DNA from: Planctomycetota bacterium
GTDB taxonomy: Bacteria > Planctomycetota > JAJSAM01
NCBI GenBank assembly: GCA_029932425.1
Contig: JAOZQC010000015.1
Location: 4,639-15,587, forward strand
Direction: 5' to 3'
Length of the DNA: 10,949 nucleotides
Each line of letters starts with the position of its first letter. Position 1 is the first letter of the stretch. The position numbers and the translations under genes were made by a program. Below, piece after piece: positions 1 through 6,345 of the stretch. Below the pieces are notes generated by a model, which did no database searches, had not been told where the DNA came from, and saw only the letters and a list, made by a program, of their open reading frames with translations.

Positions 1-617
1 TCATCCCGAACTTCGTGGACACGGAGCGGTTCCGGCCGGGCGCCGGCCGGGGGCTCCGGGAGCGGCTCGCCGAGCCCGGGGAGAAGATCCTCCTCCACGC
101 CTCGAACTTCCGTCCCGTGAAGCGGACCCTGGACGTGGTCCGGGTCTTCGCGATGGTGCAGGCCCGGATGCCGGCCCGGCTCGTGCTGGTGGGCGACGGC
201 CCGGAGCTCCCGCGCACCGCGGAGCTGGCTGGCGCGCTGGGCCTCCGCGAGAAGGTGATCTTCGCGGGGCAGCAGGCCACGGTGGAACACCTCCTGGCCG
301 CCGCCGACCTCTTCCTCCTCCCCAGCGAGTTCGAGTCGTTCGGCCTGTCGGCCCTGGAGGCGCTGGCCTGCGGGGTCCCCGTCATCGCCACGAACGCCGG
401 GGGACTCCCGGAGGTGATCACCGAGGGGGTGACCGGCCACCGGTGCCGCGTGGGGGACGTGGAGCGGATGGCGGGGCTGGCGGCGGAGCTGCTGGGTGAC
501 CCGGAGCGCCACCGCGCCGTGCGGGAGGCCGCCCGCCGCGAGGTCGTGGAGAAGTTCTCGGAGGAGGCGGTGGTGGATCTCTACGAGGGACTCTACACGG
601 AGGTGCTGGGCGCCTGA
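1..617 (+). CDS. bshA: BshA-type glycosyltransferase (N-acetyl-alpha-D-glucosaminyl L-malate synthase), 3' part
   Basis: This is the C-terminal half of a GT4-family, GT-B fold glycosyltransferase. The frame is open to the window edge (first full codon at position 3, reading IPNFVDTERFRP) and ends at TGA 615-617, so the real start lies outside. BshA joins GlcNAc from UDP-GlcNAc to L-malate, the first step of bacillithiol synthesis, in the cytoplasm. Seen here: the stretch HASNFRPVKR near position 105, which I recognise as characteristic of BshA; the nucleotide-binding strand LVLVGDGPE; and the GT4 E-x7-E region ESFGLSALEALACGVPVIAT followed by GGLPEVI. The family usually has about 370-380 residues; about 205 are visible. 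The 3' end overlaps the convergent DUF502 gene by 25 bases. Other GT4 enzymes share the fold, but the NFRPVKR signature favours BshA. bshB and bshC are not in the window. Confidence 0.85.
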   Translation, partial: IPNFVDTERFRPGAGRGLRERLAEPGEKILLHASNFRPVKRTLDVVRVFAMVQARMPARLVLVGDGPELPRTAELAGALGLREKVIFAGQQATVEHLLAAADLFLLPSEFESFGLSALEALACGVPVIATNAGGLPEVITEGVTGHRCRVGDVERMAGLAAELLGDPERHRAVREAARREVVEKFSEEAVVDLYEGLYTEVLGA

Positions 618-1465
618 GGGTCGTCCTCCGCCTCGTCGTCCGCGGGAGAGGGGATGGTGGGGATCTGCAGGTTGCGGAAGCGGTCGAGAATGGTCTCGGG
701 GTTCTGCTGGGACTCGGGAACGATGACCCCGCCGGAGATGCAGAAGCGCGCCGCCTCGTCCACGGTGATGGGGAGGGGGATCACGTCCTTGGCGGGGACG
801 AAGATCACCCACCCGGTGATGGGGGTGGGCGAGGAGGGGACGAAGACGTTGAGGCACGTGTCCCCGGTGGCCTCGTTCAGCTTGCGGAAGCCCAGGCCCG
901 TGAGGAAGCCGATGGCGTAGACCCCCTCGCGCGGGTACGGCACCGCCACCACGGTGTGGAACTTCACGGTCCGCTCCCGCATGAGGAACTCCACCACCTG
1001 CCGCGCGTAGGGGTAGATGATCTTCACCACGGGAAAGCGCGCCATGCCCGCCTCGAAGCGCGACAGGACCCGCCGCCCCACGAAGGAGGCCAGGAAGAAC
1101 CCGGCCACGAAGACGAGGATCAGCGCCACGAGGAACCCGATGATCGTGGGGTACTTCTCGTCCAGGTCCTTCCGCACCTGGTCCCAGCGGATGTTCTCCC
1201 GCCCCACGCGGTAGTCCGGGTTGGTGGCCGGGATCCGGTAGGTCTCCGCGTGGACGTCGATGGCGAACACCGATTCGAGGAGGCGGTTCCCGGGGTCCGT
1301 GTCCAGGAGGAAGGCCTCGATGCCCTGGTTCACGGGAGCCACCACGTACTGGGCGAAGAAGTTGTAGACGATCACCAGCACGCCGATGGTGAGCACGGTG
1401 GGGAGAAGCGCGCGCAGACCCCGCTTGAAGAACCGTGCGAGCCTGGACTTCAGGAGGGAAGGCAT
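593..1465 (-). CDS. DUF502 family inner-membrane protein
   Basis: A 290-residue protein matching the DUF502 family, whose biochemical role is not established. It starts at ATG 1465-1463 and ends at TAG 595-593. A basic N-terminus (KSRLARFFKRG) precedes a first transmembrane helix at about residues 20-43. A second helix lies at about 107-129, within PTIIGFLVALILVFVAGFF. The loop between them (about 44-106) is polar and longer than I expect for this family, and is probably periplasmic. The C-terminal half carries the family's conserved blocks: PVVKIIYPYARQVVEF, then NVFVPSSPTPITGWVIFVP, then DVIPLPITVDEAARFCISGG (residues 228-247). The tail after about 270 is acidic and proline-rich. No good Shine-Dalgarno is visible (the leader reads CTCTCCATCCC). 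Its 3' end overlaps bshA by 25 bases, tail to tail. The nearest upstream same-strand gene is the sigma factor, 215 bases away, so co-transcription is uncertain. Confidence 0.85.
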   Translation of the reverse strand: MPSLLKSRLARFFKRGLRALLPTVLTIGVLVIVYNFFAQYVVAPVNQGIEAFLLDTDPGNRLLESVFAIDVHAETYRIPATNPDYRVGRENIRWDQVRKDLDEKYPTIIGFLVALILVFVAGFFLASFVGRRVLSRFEAGMARFPVVKIIYPYARQVVEFLMRERTVKFHTVVAVPYPREGVYAIGFLTGLGFRKLNEATGDTCLNVFVPSSPTPITGWVIFVPAKDVIPLPITVDEAARFCISGGVIVPESQQNPETILDRFRNLQIPTIPSPADDEAEDDPQAPSTSV

Positions 1466-1561
1466 GGGATGGAGAGTCTAACGTCTTCGTCCCGCCCCCG
1501 CCACGTGTGAAGCCGCCTCCGTCCTCGGAGAGTCGCGGTCCCCACCGGGTCCCCGCGGGAG

Positions 1562-1647
1562 CGCGGGAACCCGCGGCCCGCCGGCGAAGGACCGGCTCCG
1601 GGAGGGGCCGCCGGGCCGGGACGCAGGGGGACCGGGGACGTCCCCGG
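1562..1647. repeat. Two strong GC-rich inverted repeats between sigma-factor and DUF502 genes
   Basis: The 215-base gap between the two leftward genes holds two perfect inverted repeats. CGCGGG at 1562-1567 pairs with CCCGCG at 1570-1575 around AA, and the flanking bases allow alternative longer pairings. CCGGGGACGTCCCCGG at 1632-1647 is a perfect 16-bp palindrome, or a 6-bp stem with an ACGT loop. Neither is followed by a T-run on the minus strand, so they are not textbook intrinsic terminators. They could still end or attenuate transcription from the sigma gene, or bind a dimeric protein. In sequence this rich in G and C, some such repeats arise by chance. Confidence 0.35.
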
Positions 1648-1680
1648 GGCCCCGCCTTCCGCGCGAGGATCCCCCGCGGC

Positions 1681-2499
1681 TCAGGCGCGGCCCTCCTCCT
1701 TCTTCAGGATGCGGAAGAGGCGGTGGAGGGCCTCCTTCTCGATCTGCCGCACCCGCTCGCGCGTGAGACCCACGAGCTCCCCGATCTCCTTCAGGGTCAT
1801 GGGCTCGTGGTTTCCGAGACCGAACCGGAGCTTCAGGATCCGGGCCTCCCGCTCCTTCAGGGAGTCGAGGAGCATCTGCAGGCGGTCCACCTCCGAGGAC
1901 TCCACCACCTCCTCGTCCGGCCTCCGCGTCCGCGGGTCGGGGAGCGCGTCCGTGCCCTGCAGGAGGCTGTCCAGGCTCACGGACTGCCCCGCGCTGGCGT
2001 TGGCCCGCACCGCCCGGCGCACGAGGTGGATGTTCTCGGGGGGAATGCCGATCTCGTCCGCCACCTCCTCCAGGCTCGGCTGGCGGCCGAGGCGGTAGGT
2101 CAGCTCCCGGTTCGCGTTCTTCCACTTCGTGATGAGCTCGACCATGTAGGAGGGAATCCGCACGGTCTTCGCGGTGTTCACCAGGGCCCGGCGGATGGCC
2201 TGCTTGATCCACCAGGTGGCGTAGGTGGAGAAGCGGCACTCCTCGTCGGGGTTGAACCGCTCCACCGCCTTCAGGAGACCGAGGTTGCCCTCCTCGATGA
2301 GGTCCATGAAGGAGAGGCCCCGGTTCATGTAGTTCTTGGCGATGGAGACCACGAGGCGGAGGTTGGCCCGGATCATGCGCTCGCGCGCCTCCATGTCCTG
2401 CTCCTGGACGCGCCGGGCGAGCTCCTTCTCCTCCTCGGCGGAGAGCAGGGGGACCTCGTTGATCTCCTTCAGGTAGGTCTCGAGGGAGGGTTCCGCCAT
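1681..2499 (-). CDS. Sigma-70 family RNA polymerase sigma factor, SigA/RpoD-like, short (no region 1.1)
   Basis: A 272-residue sigma factor that would direct RNA polymerase to promoters. Domains in order: region 1.2 at about 4-36 (LETYLKEINEVPLLSAEEE); region 2 at about 40-110, with the core-binding and -10 recognition segments IRANLRLVVSIAKNYMNRG and RFSTYATWWIKQAIRRA; region 3 at about 115-170 (VRIPSYMVELITKWK, then GRQPSLEEVADEIGI); region 4 at about 205-265, with the -35 helix-turn-helix LKEIGELVGLTRERVRQIEK (236-255). The region 2.4 residues are those of primary sigmas, so consensus-like -10 boxes are expected. Region 1.1 and the large insertion of E. coli RpoD are absent, as in group 2 sigmas and the short SigA-like factors of Planctomycetota-type bacteria. 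Starts at ATG 2499-2497; GGGAG lies about 10 bases upstream. Whether it is the primary or an alternative sigma cannot be decided here, so no symbol is given. Confidence 0.93.
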   Translation of the reverse strand: MAEPSLETYLKEINEVPLLSAEEEKELARRVQEQDMEARERMIRANLRLVVSIAKNYMNRGLSFMDLIEEGNLGLLKAVERFNPDEECRFSTYATWWIKQAIRRALVNTAKTVRIPSYMVELITKWKNANRELTYRLGRQPSLEEVADEIGIPPENIHLVRRAVRANASAGQSVSLDSLLQGTDALPDPRTRRPDEEVVESSEVDRLQMLLDSLKEREARILKLRFGLGNHEPMTLKEIGELVGLTRERVRQIEKEALHRLFRILKKEEGRA

Positions 2500-2537
2500 C
2501 CGTCTCGCATCTCCCGGGAAGAAGCCGGCCGCGGGGC

Positions 2538-2543
2538 ATCATA
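2538..2543 (-). promoter_or_regulatory. Candidate -10 box (TATGAT) for the sigma-factor gene
   Basis: On the minus strand TATGAT matches TATAAT at five of six positions and stands out in a very GC-rich gap. It lies about 38 bases upstream of the sigma-factor ATG. The best -35 at 18-base spacing is GGGACC (three of six), which is poor. This is a candidate only. Confidence 0.35.
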
Positions 2544-2609
2544 CCCGAAGAGGGGGGGAGCGGTCCCAAACCGCCGGCCGCGGATCCGGCGGGGCGCCCG
2601 GCCCCCCTC

Positions 2610-3998
2610 TCACACCGCGTTCTCCCCGCGGAACACCTGCCACACGGTGCGGAGGAGGATCTCCACGTCGAGGAGGAGGGACCAGCGCTCCAGGTAGGCG
2701 AGGTCGTACCGGATCCTCGCCTCGAGGTCCGACTCCCCGCGGAGGCCGTGGATCTGCGCCCAGCCCGTGAGACCGGCGGGAATCCGGTGGCGGAGCATGT
2801 ACCGCGGCACCGACCGCCGGAAGCGCTCCACGAGGACCGGGCGTTCCGGGCGGGGGCCCACCAGGGACATCTCCCCCCGGAGGACGTTCACGAGCTGGGG
2901 AAGCTCGTCGAGGGAGAGGCGCCGCAGCAGGCGTCCCAGCCGCGTGCAGCGCGGATCCCCCCGCACCGCCCACACGGCTCCCGTCCCCTCCTCCGCGCCC
3001 ACCTTCATCGTCCGGAACTTGAGGATCGTGAACCGGCGCCCGTCCAGGCCCATCCTCTCCTGGCGGTAGAGCACGGGCCGGCCCGAGGTGACGAGGACGA
3101 GCAGGGCGGTGAGCAGGAGGAGGGGGGAGAGGAGGACCAGGAGGACCGCGGAGAGGAGGAGGTCGAAGGCGCGTTTCAGGAGCCGCCGGATCCCGTAGAA
3201 GGGGGTCTGCTGGAGCGTGAACACCGGCATGCCCCCGAGCAGCGAGGTCTCGGGAAGGAGCGTCGCCGCCCCCAGGTCCGGCACCACGCGCACGTCCACC
3301 ATCTCCCCGGAGAGCGTTTCCAGGATCCGGCCGAGCTCCTCGTGCCGGCTCGCGGGAAGGGCCACGAAGACCTGGTCCGGGTGCAGCGCGGCGAGGGAGG
3401 AGGAGAGCCCTTCCCATCCCGGGACGGTCCCGGCCACGTCCACGCCGCTCCGGGTCCGGTCCGCCAGCACCCGGGCCAGCGCCCGGGCCCGCGGTCCCTC
3501 CCCCACCAGGAGCGCCCGCCGCACCCCGACCCCCCGGCGGCGGAGGGCCGCGAGGATCCGCTCCGCGAGGGCCCGGGAGAGCCGGAGGAAGGGAATGCCC
3601 ACGGGCAGGAAGAGGAGCAGCAGGCCGCGGCTGAACTGGACCTCGTCCCGGTAGAAGAGGGTGCCGGCGGCGAGGAGGAGCACGGCGGCGAGGACCGCCG
3701 CCGTCTCCCCGCCGCGGGCGGGGGCGGGGTCCGCCGCATCCGCGGGAGCCCGGTAGCGTCCCGTGAGGGCGAAGGCCAGGAGGGCGAGGGCCACCGACGG
3801 GAGCAGCGCCTCCAGGTACCGGGCGGGACGGTGGGGCCCGTGGACGGCGAGGAGCCCGGCGCCGAAACGCAGCCCGTAGGCCGTTCCCAGGGCCGCGGCG
3901 GCGGCGCAGGCGTCCGTGCCGAGGAGGATGGCGGTGCGGAGCTGGGCGAGCCGCCGGATCACCCCCCCATTCTCGCCCCGGGGAGGGGCGGGGGACAA
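2610..3998 (-). CDS. Undecaprenyl-phosphate sugar phosphotransferase (WcaJ/PssY-type polyprenyl glycosylphosphotransferase)
   Basis: A 462-residue membrane enzyme expected to transfer a sugar-1-phosphate (often glucose-1-P) from a UDP-sugar to undecaprenyl phosphate, starting exopolysaccharide or glycan synthesis on the cytoplasmic face. N-terminal hydrophobic helices lie at about 22-45, 63-81, 98-115 and 124-140. A Rossmann-like CoA-binding domain follows (RRALLVGEGPRARALARVL, 160-178). A fifth hydrophobic segment at about 277-303 precedes the bacterial sugar transferase domain. Signatures include LYRQERMGLDGRRFTILKFR (310-329), the acidic pair in LSLDELPQLVNVLRGEMSLV (361-380), GPRPERP, and PAGLTGWAQIHGLRGE (407-422). 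The length is typical of full-length PHPT enzymes. Start: TTG at 3998 gives the longest frame; GTG at 3962-3960, just before the first helix, is an alternative. No other polysaccharide genes are in the window, so substrate and polymer are unknown. Confidence 0.9.
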   Translation of the reverse strand: MSPAPPRGENGGVIRRLAQLRTAILLGTDACAAAAALGTAYGLRFGAGLLAVHGPHRPARYLEALLPSVALALLAFALTGRYRAPADAADPAPARGGETAAVLAAVLLLAAGTLFYRDEVQFSRGLLLLFLPVGIPFLRLSRALAERILAALRRRGVGVRRALLVGEGPRARALARVLADRTRSGVDVAGTVPGWEGLSSSLAALHPDQVFVALPASRHEELGRILETLSGEMVDVRVVPDLGAATLLPETSLLGGMPVFTLQQTPFYGIRRLLKRAFDLLLSAVLLVLLSPLLLLTALLVLVTSGRPVLYRQERMGLDGRRFTILKFRTMKVGAEEGTGAVWAVRGDPRCTRLGRLLRRLSLDELPQLVNVLRGEMSLVGPRPERPVLVERFRRSVPRYMLRHRIPAGLTGWAQIHGLRGESDLEARIRYDLAYLERWSLLLDVEILLRTVWQVFRGENAV

Positions 3999-4009
3999 GG
4001 TTGCCGCCC

Positions 4010-4043
4010 GGGAGCCCCGGAGCCGATTCCTTCCCGGGGTCCC
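4010..4043. repeat. Bulged inverted repeat in the divergent intergenic region
   Basis: GGGAGCCCCGG (4010-4020) pairs with CCGGGGTCCC (4034-4043), leaving one G unpaired and a 13-base loop. It lies in the 88-base gap between the divergent sugar-transferase and HPr-fusion genes and overlaps the position where a -35 box for the rightward gene would fall. It may be an operator or an RNA hairpin; given the local GC content it could also be chance. Confidence 0.25.
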
Positions 4044-4053
4044 GGCGGCCCCT

Positions 4054-4059
4054 TAGAAT
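4054..4059 (+). promoter_or_regulatory. Candidate -10 box (TAGAAT) for the HPr-fusion gene
   Basis: TAGAAT matches TATAAT at five of six positions and is the only AT-rich hexamer in the gap. Seventeen bases upstream is TTCCCG (three of six against TTGACA). It lies 27 bases before the TTG start at 4087, and GAGG at 4078-4081 gives a Shine-Dalgarno five bases before that start. The spacing is good but the -35 is weak. Confidence 0.35.
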
Positions 4060-4086
4060 GCCGTTCTTCTCCCGTTCGAGGCCGTC

Positions 4087-5412
4087 TTGACCGTGCAGCG
4101 TCCCACATTCTCCGGCTCCCGCGAGCAGATCGTCACCGAAGAGGAGTTCCTCCTGCTCCTCGAGGAGGCGGCGTCCGGGGTGCTCGCGTTGCGGGAGAAG
4201 GTGCGGGCGGGCGCGGGCAAGGAGTGGCGGCGCCGGCTGGTGTCGAGTCTCCTGAAGGAGGTCCACCACCTCCGCACGGTCCTCAACGACTACAGCGCCA
4301 AGGAGAACCGCACCTTCTCCTACTTCGTGGAGCTGGTGGCCGGGATCCGCGGCTTCGCCACCATCATCTACGTGCTGAAGCACCTCCGGGAGCGCTTCCT
4401 CCGCTCCCCCTTCCGGGACGCGCCGGTGGCCTCCGGCTTCCTGGCCGGGATCTCGGAGACCCTCGCCTGCTGCGGCCGGACCCTGCGGGCGCTCTTCTCC
4501 GCGCTCCTCGCGGAGTGCGAGCAGCTGGGGATCGAGCTCCCCGAGGCCCTCCCCGCCAACGAGGAGACCGCCCCCGGCGAGCACGAGGTCCGGCCCCGCC
4601 TCCCCCACAACATCGACGAGGAGGAGATCACCGGGGAAGGGGCCCGGATCGCGGAGGTGGCCTCGAGCTTCCTCCGGGCGGTGGAGACCTACGAGGGCCT
4701 GGTGCCCCCCCGGCTCGAGACCTACCCGGAGCTGGCCGAGTTCGTGCTCCGCCGCCTGGACGAGGAGGAGGCCCGGACGATCACCAACCGGGTTCACACC
4801 ATCCAGTCGAAGTACGACACCTACATCCAGCACACGGGCGCGGAGGCGCGTGATCCCGACCTCCGCCGGCTCCGGGCGGTGATCTCCCTCGTGCTCCACC
4901 TCTTCGAGGTGACGACCTATCTCGTGCACTTCTACGAGCGGCACGAGAACGACATCCGCTCCGAGAGGACGAAGGAGAGGATCGCGGGCATCGTCGACAA
5001 GAAGGCCGTCCTGGACCGGGCGGTGAACTTCGCGTTCCGGGGGGCGGGATGGTTCATGCGCGAGGGCCGCGAGATCTGTCTCCGGCTCCTGGCCTCCCAC
5101 ACCTCCATGCAGGAGCGCACCTTCCGGATTCCGGATGACGTGAAGCTCCACATCCGCCCCGCGTCCCTCATCGCCACCATCGTGAACCGGTACGGCACCC
5201 CGGTCACCATGCGGATGGGCGGTGCCGAGTGCGACGCGAGCTCCGTCACGGAGGTGATCTTCCTCGCGGGATCCCACTACGACGTGAAGGAGGTCACGTT
5301 CTGCGGCGACGAGCGCCCCCTGGACGACCTGGCGCACCTGTTCGAGGTCGGCCTCACGGAGGAGGGGCTCTCCGAGCTCCGGCGCCGCCTCCCCTACCTC
5401 ACTCCCGCCTGA
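4087..5412 (+). CDS. Helical protein of unknown function fused to a C-terminal HPr-like phosphocarrier domain
   Basis: A 441-residue soluble protein. Residues 1 to about 340 form a mostly helical, charged region that I do not recognise, with no clear membrane helix or signal peptide. Stretches such as HHLRTVLNDYSAKENRTFSY (60-79) and VLHLFEVTTYLVHFYERHEN (269-288) look amphipathic. From about residue 344 the sequence matches HPr, the PTS phosphocarrier: KLHIRPASLIATIVNRYGTP corresponds to the HPr active-site segment, with His355 equal to His15 and Arg357 to Arg17. Ser386, in CDASSVTEV, lies exactly 31 residues after His355, as Ser46 does after His15 in HPr, the site used by HPr kinase. Free HPr is about 85-90 residues, so this is an HPr domain on a large partner, probably regulatory. 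No enzyme I, enzyme II or hprK is in the window. TTG at 4087 has GAGG five bases upstream; GTG at 4093 is the alternative. The gene is divergent from the sugar transferase. Confidence 0.8.
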   Translation: MTVQRPTFSGSREQIVTEEEFLLLLEEAASGVLALREKVRAGAGKEWRRRLVSSLLKEVHHLRTVLNDYSAKENRTFSYFVELVAGIRGFATIIYVLKHLRERFLRSPFRDAPVASGFLAGISETLACCGRTLRALFSALLAECEQLGIELPEALPANEETAPGEHEVRPRLPHNIDEEEITGEGARIAEVASSFLRAVETYEGLVPPRLETYPELAEFVLRRLDEEEARTITNRVHTIQSKYDTYIQHTGAEARDPDLRRLRAVISLVLHLFEVTTYLVHFYERHENDIRSERTKERIAGIVDKKAVLDRAVNFAFRGAGWFMREGREICLRLLASHTSMQERTFRIPDDVKLHIRPASLIATIVNRYGTPVTMRMGGAECDASSVTEVIFLAGSHYDVKEVTFCGDERPLDDLAHLFEVGLTEEGLSELRRRLPYLTPA

Positions 5413-5537
5413 GCCCCGCTGGCTCTCTCCCGGGGAAACCCCCCCTGCCCCAGGACCGGCCGGGGACGCCATCGAGGTGAGCTTCTTGGCTTGGCCGAAG
5501 GCGAACACCGATCTCCGGGGCGGGATGATCTTCCCCT

Positions 5538-5566
5538 CGGCGTGCGGACGCTTGCGCCGACTTTTT
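5538..5566 (+). terminator. Weak candidate intrinsic terminator after the HPr-fusion gene
   Basis: CGGCG (5538-5542) pairs with CGCCG (5555-5559) around a 12-base loop, followed by AC and then TTTTT (5562-5566), the only T-run in this GC-rich stretch. It is about 125 bases after the stop codon at 5412. The stem is short, so this is weak. A closer small hairpin, GAGCC-CCGCT-GGCTC at 5411-5425, overlaps the stop codon but lacks a T-run. Confidence 0.3.
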
Positions 5567-5629
5567 CAAACCACAGCGGGGGCACGCCCGCAGCCGAACC
5601 GCGACGCACACGCCCGCGCTGCCCGTTCT

Positions 5630-5655
5630 GGCCGGAGGAGGCAGATCCTCCGGCC
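5630..5655. repeat. Perfect 10-bp stem hairpin in the gene-free stretch
   Basis: GGCCGGAGGA (5630-5639) and TCCTCCGGCC (5646-5655) are exact reverse complements around the loop GGCAGA. No T-run follows on either strand. A second hairpin, GGCGCC-TGC-GGCGCC, lies at 5702-5716. Together they suggest a structured transcript or a terminator type that does not need U-tracts. Confidence 0.5.
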
Positions 5656-5916
5656 GCCGGCCGCCTACCGCGGCCGACCCCCTCCTCCCCGCAGGACCTC
5701 GGGCGCCTGCGGCGCCTGGTCCCGTCGAATCCCTGAGCCGCGCAAAGATTCGAAAGGTCAGTACTACAAGCAGGAATCCAGAGGCTTCGGTGGTTTCCTT
5801 CCGTGCATGTCAGACGCCGAGGTCCGACAGAGCAGACGGTCTGAAAGAGCGGCCCGGAAACCGGGAGTCACCAGCAAGCAAGCCGGATACGATCCGATCG
5901 GCACCGCTCAGGGCGC

Positions 5917-6345
5917 TCACTCTACCTGTTGTGCCTCCAGGAACATCGCCTTCGAGAGGGAGGCGAAGAACTGCTGGTACGGCTTCGGGTCCACGACAGC
6001 ATGCTCCTGGTACTCGGCATTGGCTCGTACGAGTAGCTGGGTGGTTCCCCTCGGGCGCACGGTCACGGTGATGCGCAGGACATACCCCTCCAGCTTGGTT
6101 GCCGTAACCGTTCCGAGTTCCAAGTCAGCCTTGTCCAGCACGAAACCCAAATCCTGAAGGGTGGCCATCACTGTTCGTAGGGTTTTCTCCTTGTTGGTGG
6201 TGTCGAATGCTCGGGTCTGGATACTCCTGAGCTTGACCTGGCTCTCGTCCGCTGCAAGGAGCTGTGATTTCGAAGATCCGCACCCGACACCGACCATGGC
6301 AAGGACCAGAAGAGTACCGGCGCAGCTTGCTTGCCCAGCTCTCAT
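5917..6345 (-). CDS. Predicted lipoprotein, paralogue of the upstream gene (third gene of lipoprotein cassette)
   Basis: A 142-residue protein of unknown function. The start chosen is ATG 6345-6343, whose codon overlaps the TGA of the upstream gene as ATGA. GGAGG at 6356-6360, ten bases upstream, lies within the end of that gene, which implies translational coupling. A longer frame upstream is open but has no signal sequence at its front. Residues 1-22 look like a lipoprotein signal peptide: hydrophobic TLLVLAMVGVGC with Cys22 as the likely acylated residue, although the lipobox (GVGC) is not ideal. The mature part shares blocks with its neighbour: IQTRAFDTTNKEKTL and TLQDLGFVLDKADLELGTV (42-56 and 62-80), and DPKPYQQFFASLSKAMFLEA (119-138). 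It lacks the neighbour's middle segment and is probably a periplasm-facing anchored protein. GC content is lower than in flanking genes. Confidence 0.8.
   Translation of the reverse strand: MRAGQASCAGTLLVLAMVGVGCGSSKSQLLAADESQVKLRSIQTRAFDTTNKEKTLRTVMATLQDLGFVLDKADLELGTVTATKLEGYVLRITVTVRPRGTTQLLVRANAEYQEHAVVDPKPYQQFFASLSKAMFLEAQQVE

Larger units (their letters stand above)
5413..5916. other. 504-base gene-free stretch: structured GC-rich left part, lower-GC right part
   Basis: I see no convincing gene on either strand. Short frames here lack homology signals and a good ribosome-binding site. The left part, to about 5740, is very GC-rich and holds several hairpins, listed separately where strong. 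The right part falls to about 55% GC (counted over 5761-5820) and includes CAGAC-G-GTCTG at 5833-5843 and CCCGG-AAA-CCGGG at 5853-5865. The latter lies downstream of the last lipoprotein gene but has no real T-run after it. On the minus strand near 5740 the 13-mer GGATTCGACGGGA resembles the conserved 5' core of tmRNA; see findings. Confidence 0.6.

Noticed and set aside
2748..4853. Plus-strand frame of about 700 codons
   Set aside because: It is antisense to the sugar transferase and out of frame with the HPr-fusion gene; its composition is low-complexity and contains no motif.
2539..5508. Very long minus-strand reading frame of nearly 1000 codons
   Set aside because: It runs antisense through the HPr-fusion gene and out of frame through the sugar transferase, with Pro/Arg/Gly-rich translation typical of shadow frames in high-GC DNA. 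Both overlapped genes have clear domain motifs.
5399..5611. Minus-strand frame with CPRCG, possible zinc-ribbon protein
   Set aside because: Only one CxxC pair is present, there is no ribosome-binding site, and the rest shows no recognisable pattern. Joining it to a neighbouring frame by frameshift was considered but has no support.
5722..5760. TTCGAA-containing sequences as a tRNA T-arm near the GC boundary
   Set aside because: The flanking bases do not form a 5-bp stem and no acceptor, D or anticodon arms were found.
5477..6157. Plus-strand frame of 226 codons across the gene-free stretch
   Set aside because: It crosses the GC transition, has no family resemblance, and its last third is antisense to the lipoprotein gene, which has a signal peptide and a clear paralogue.
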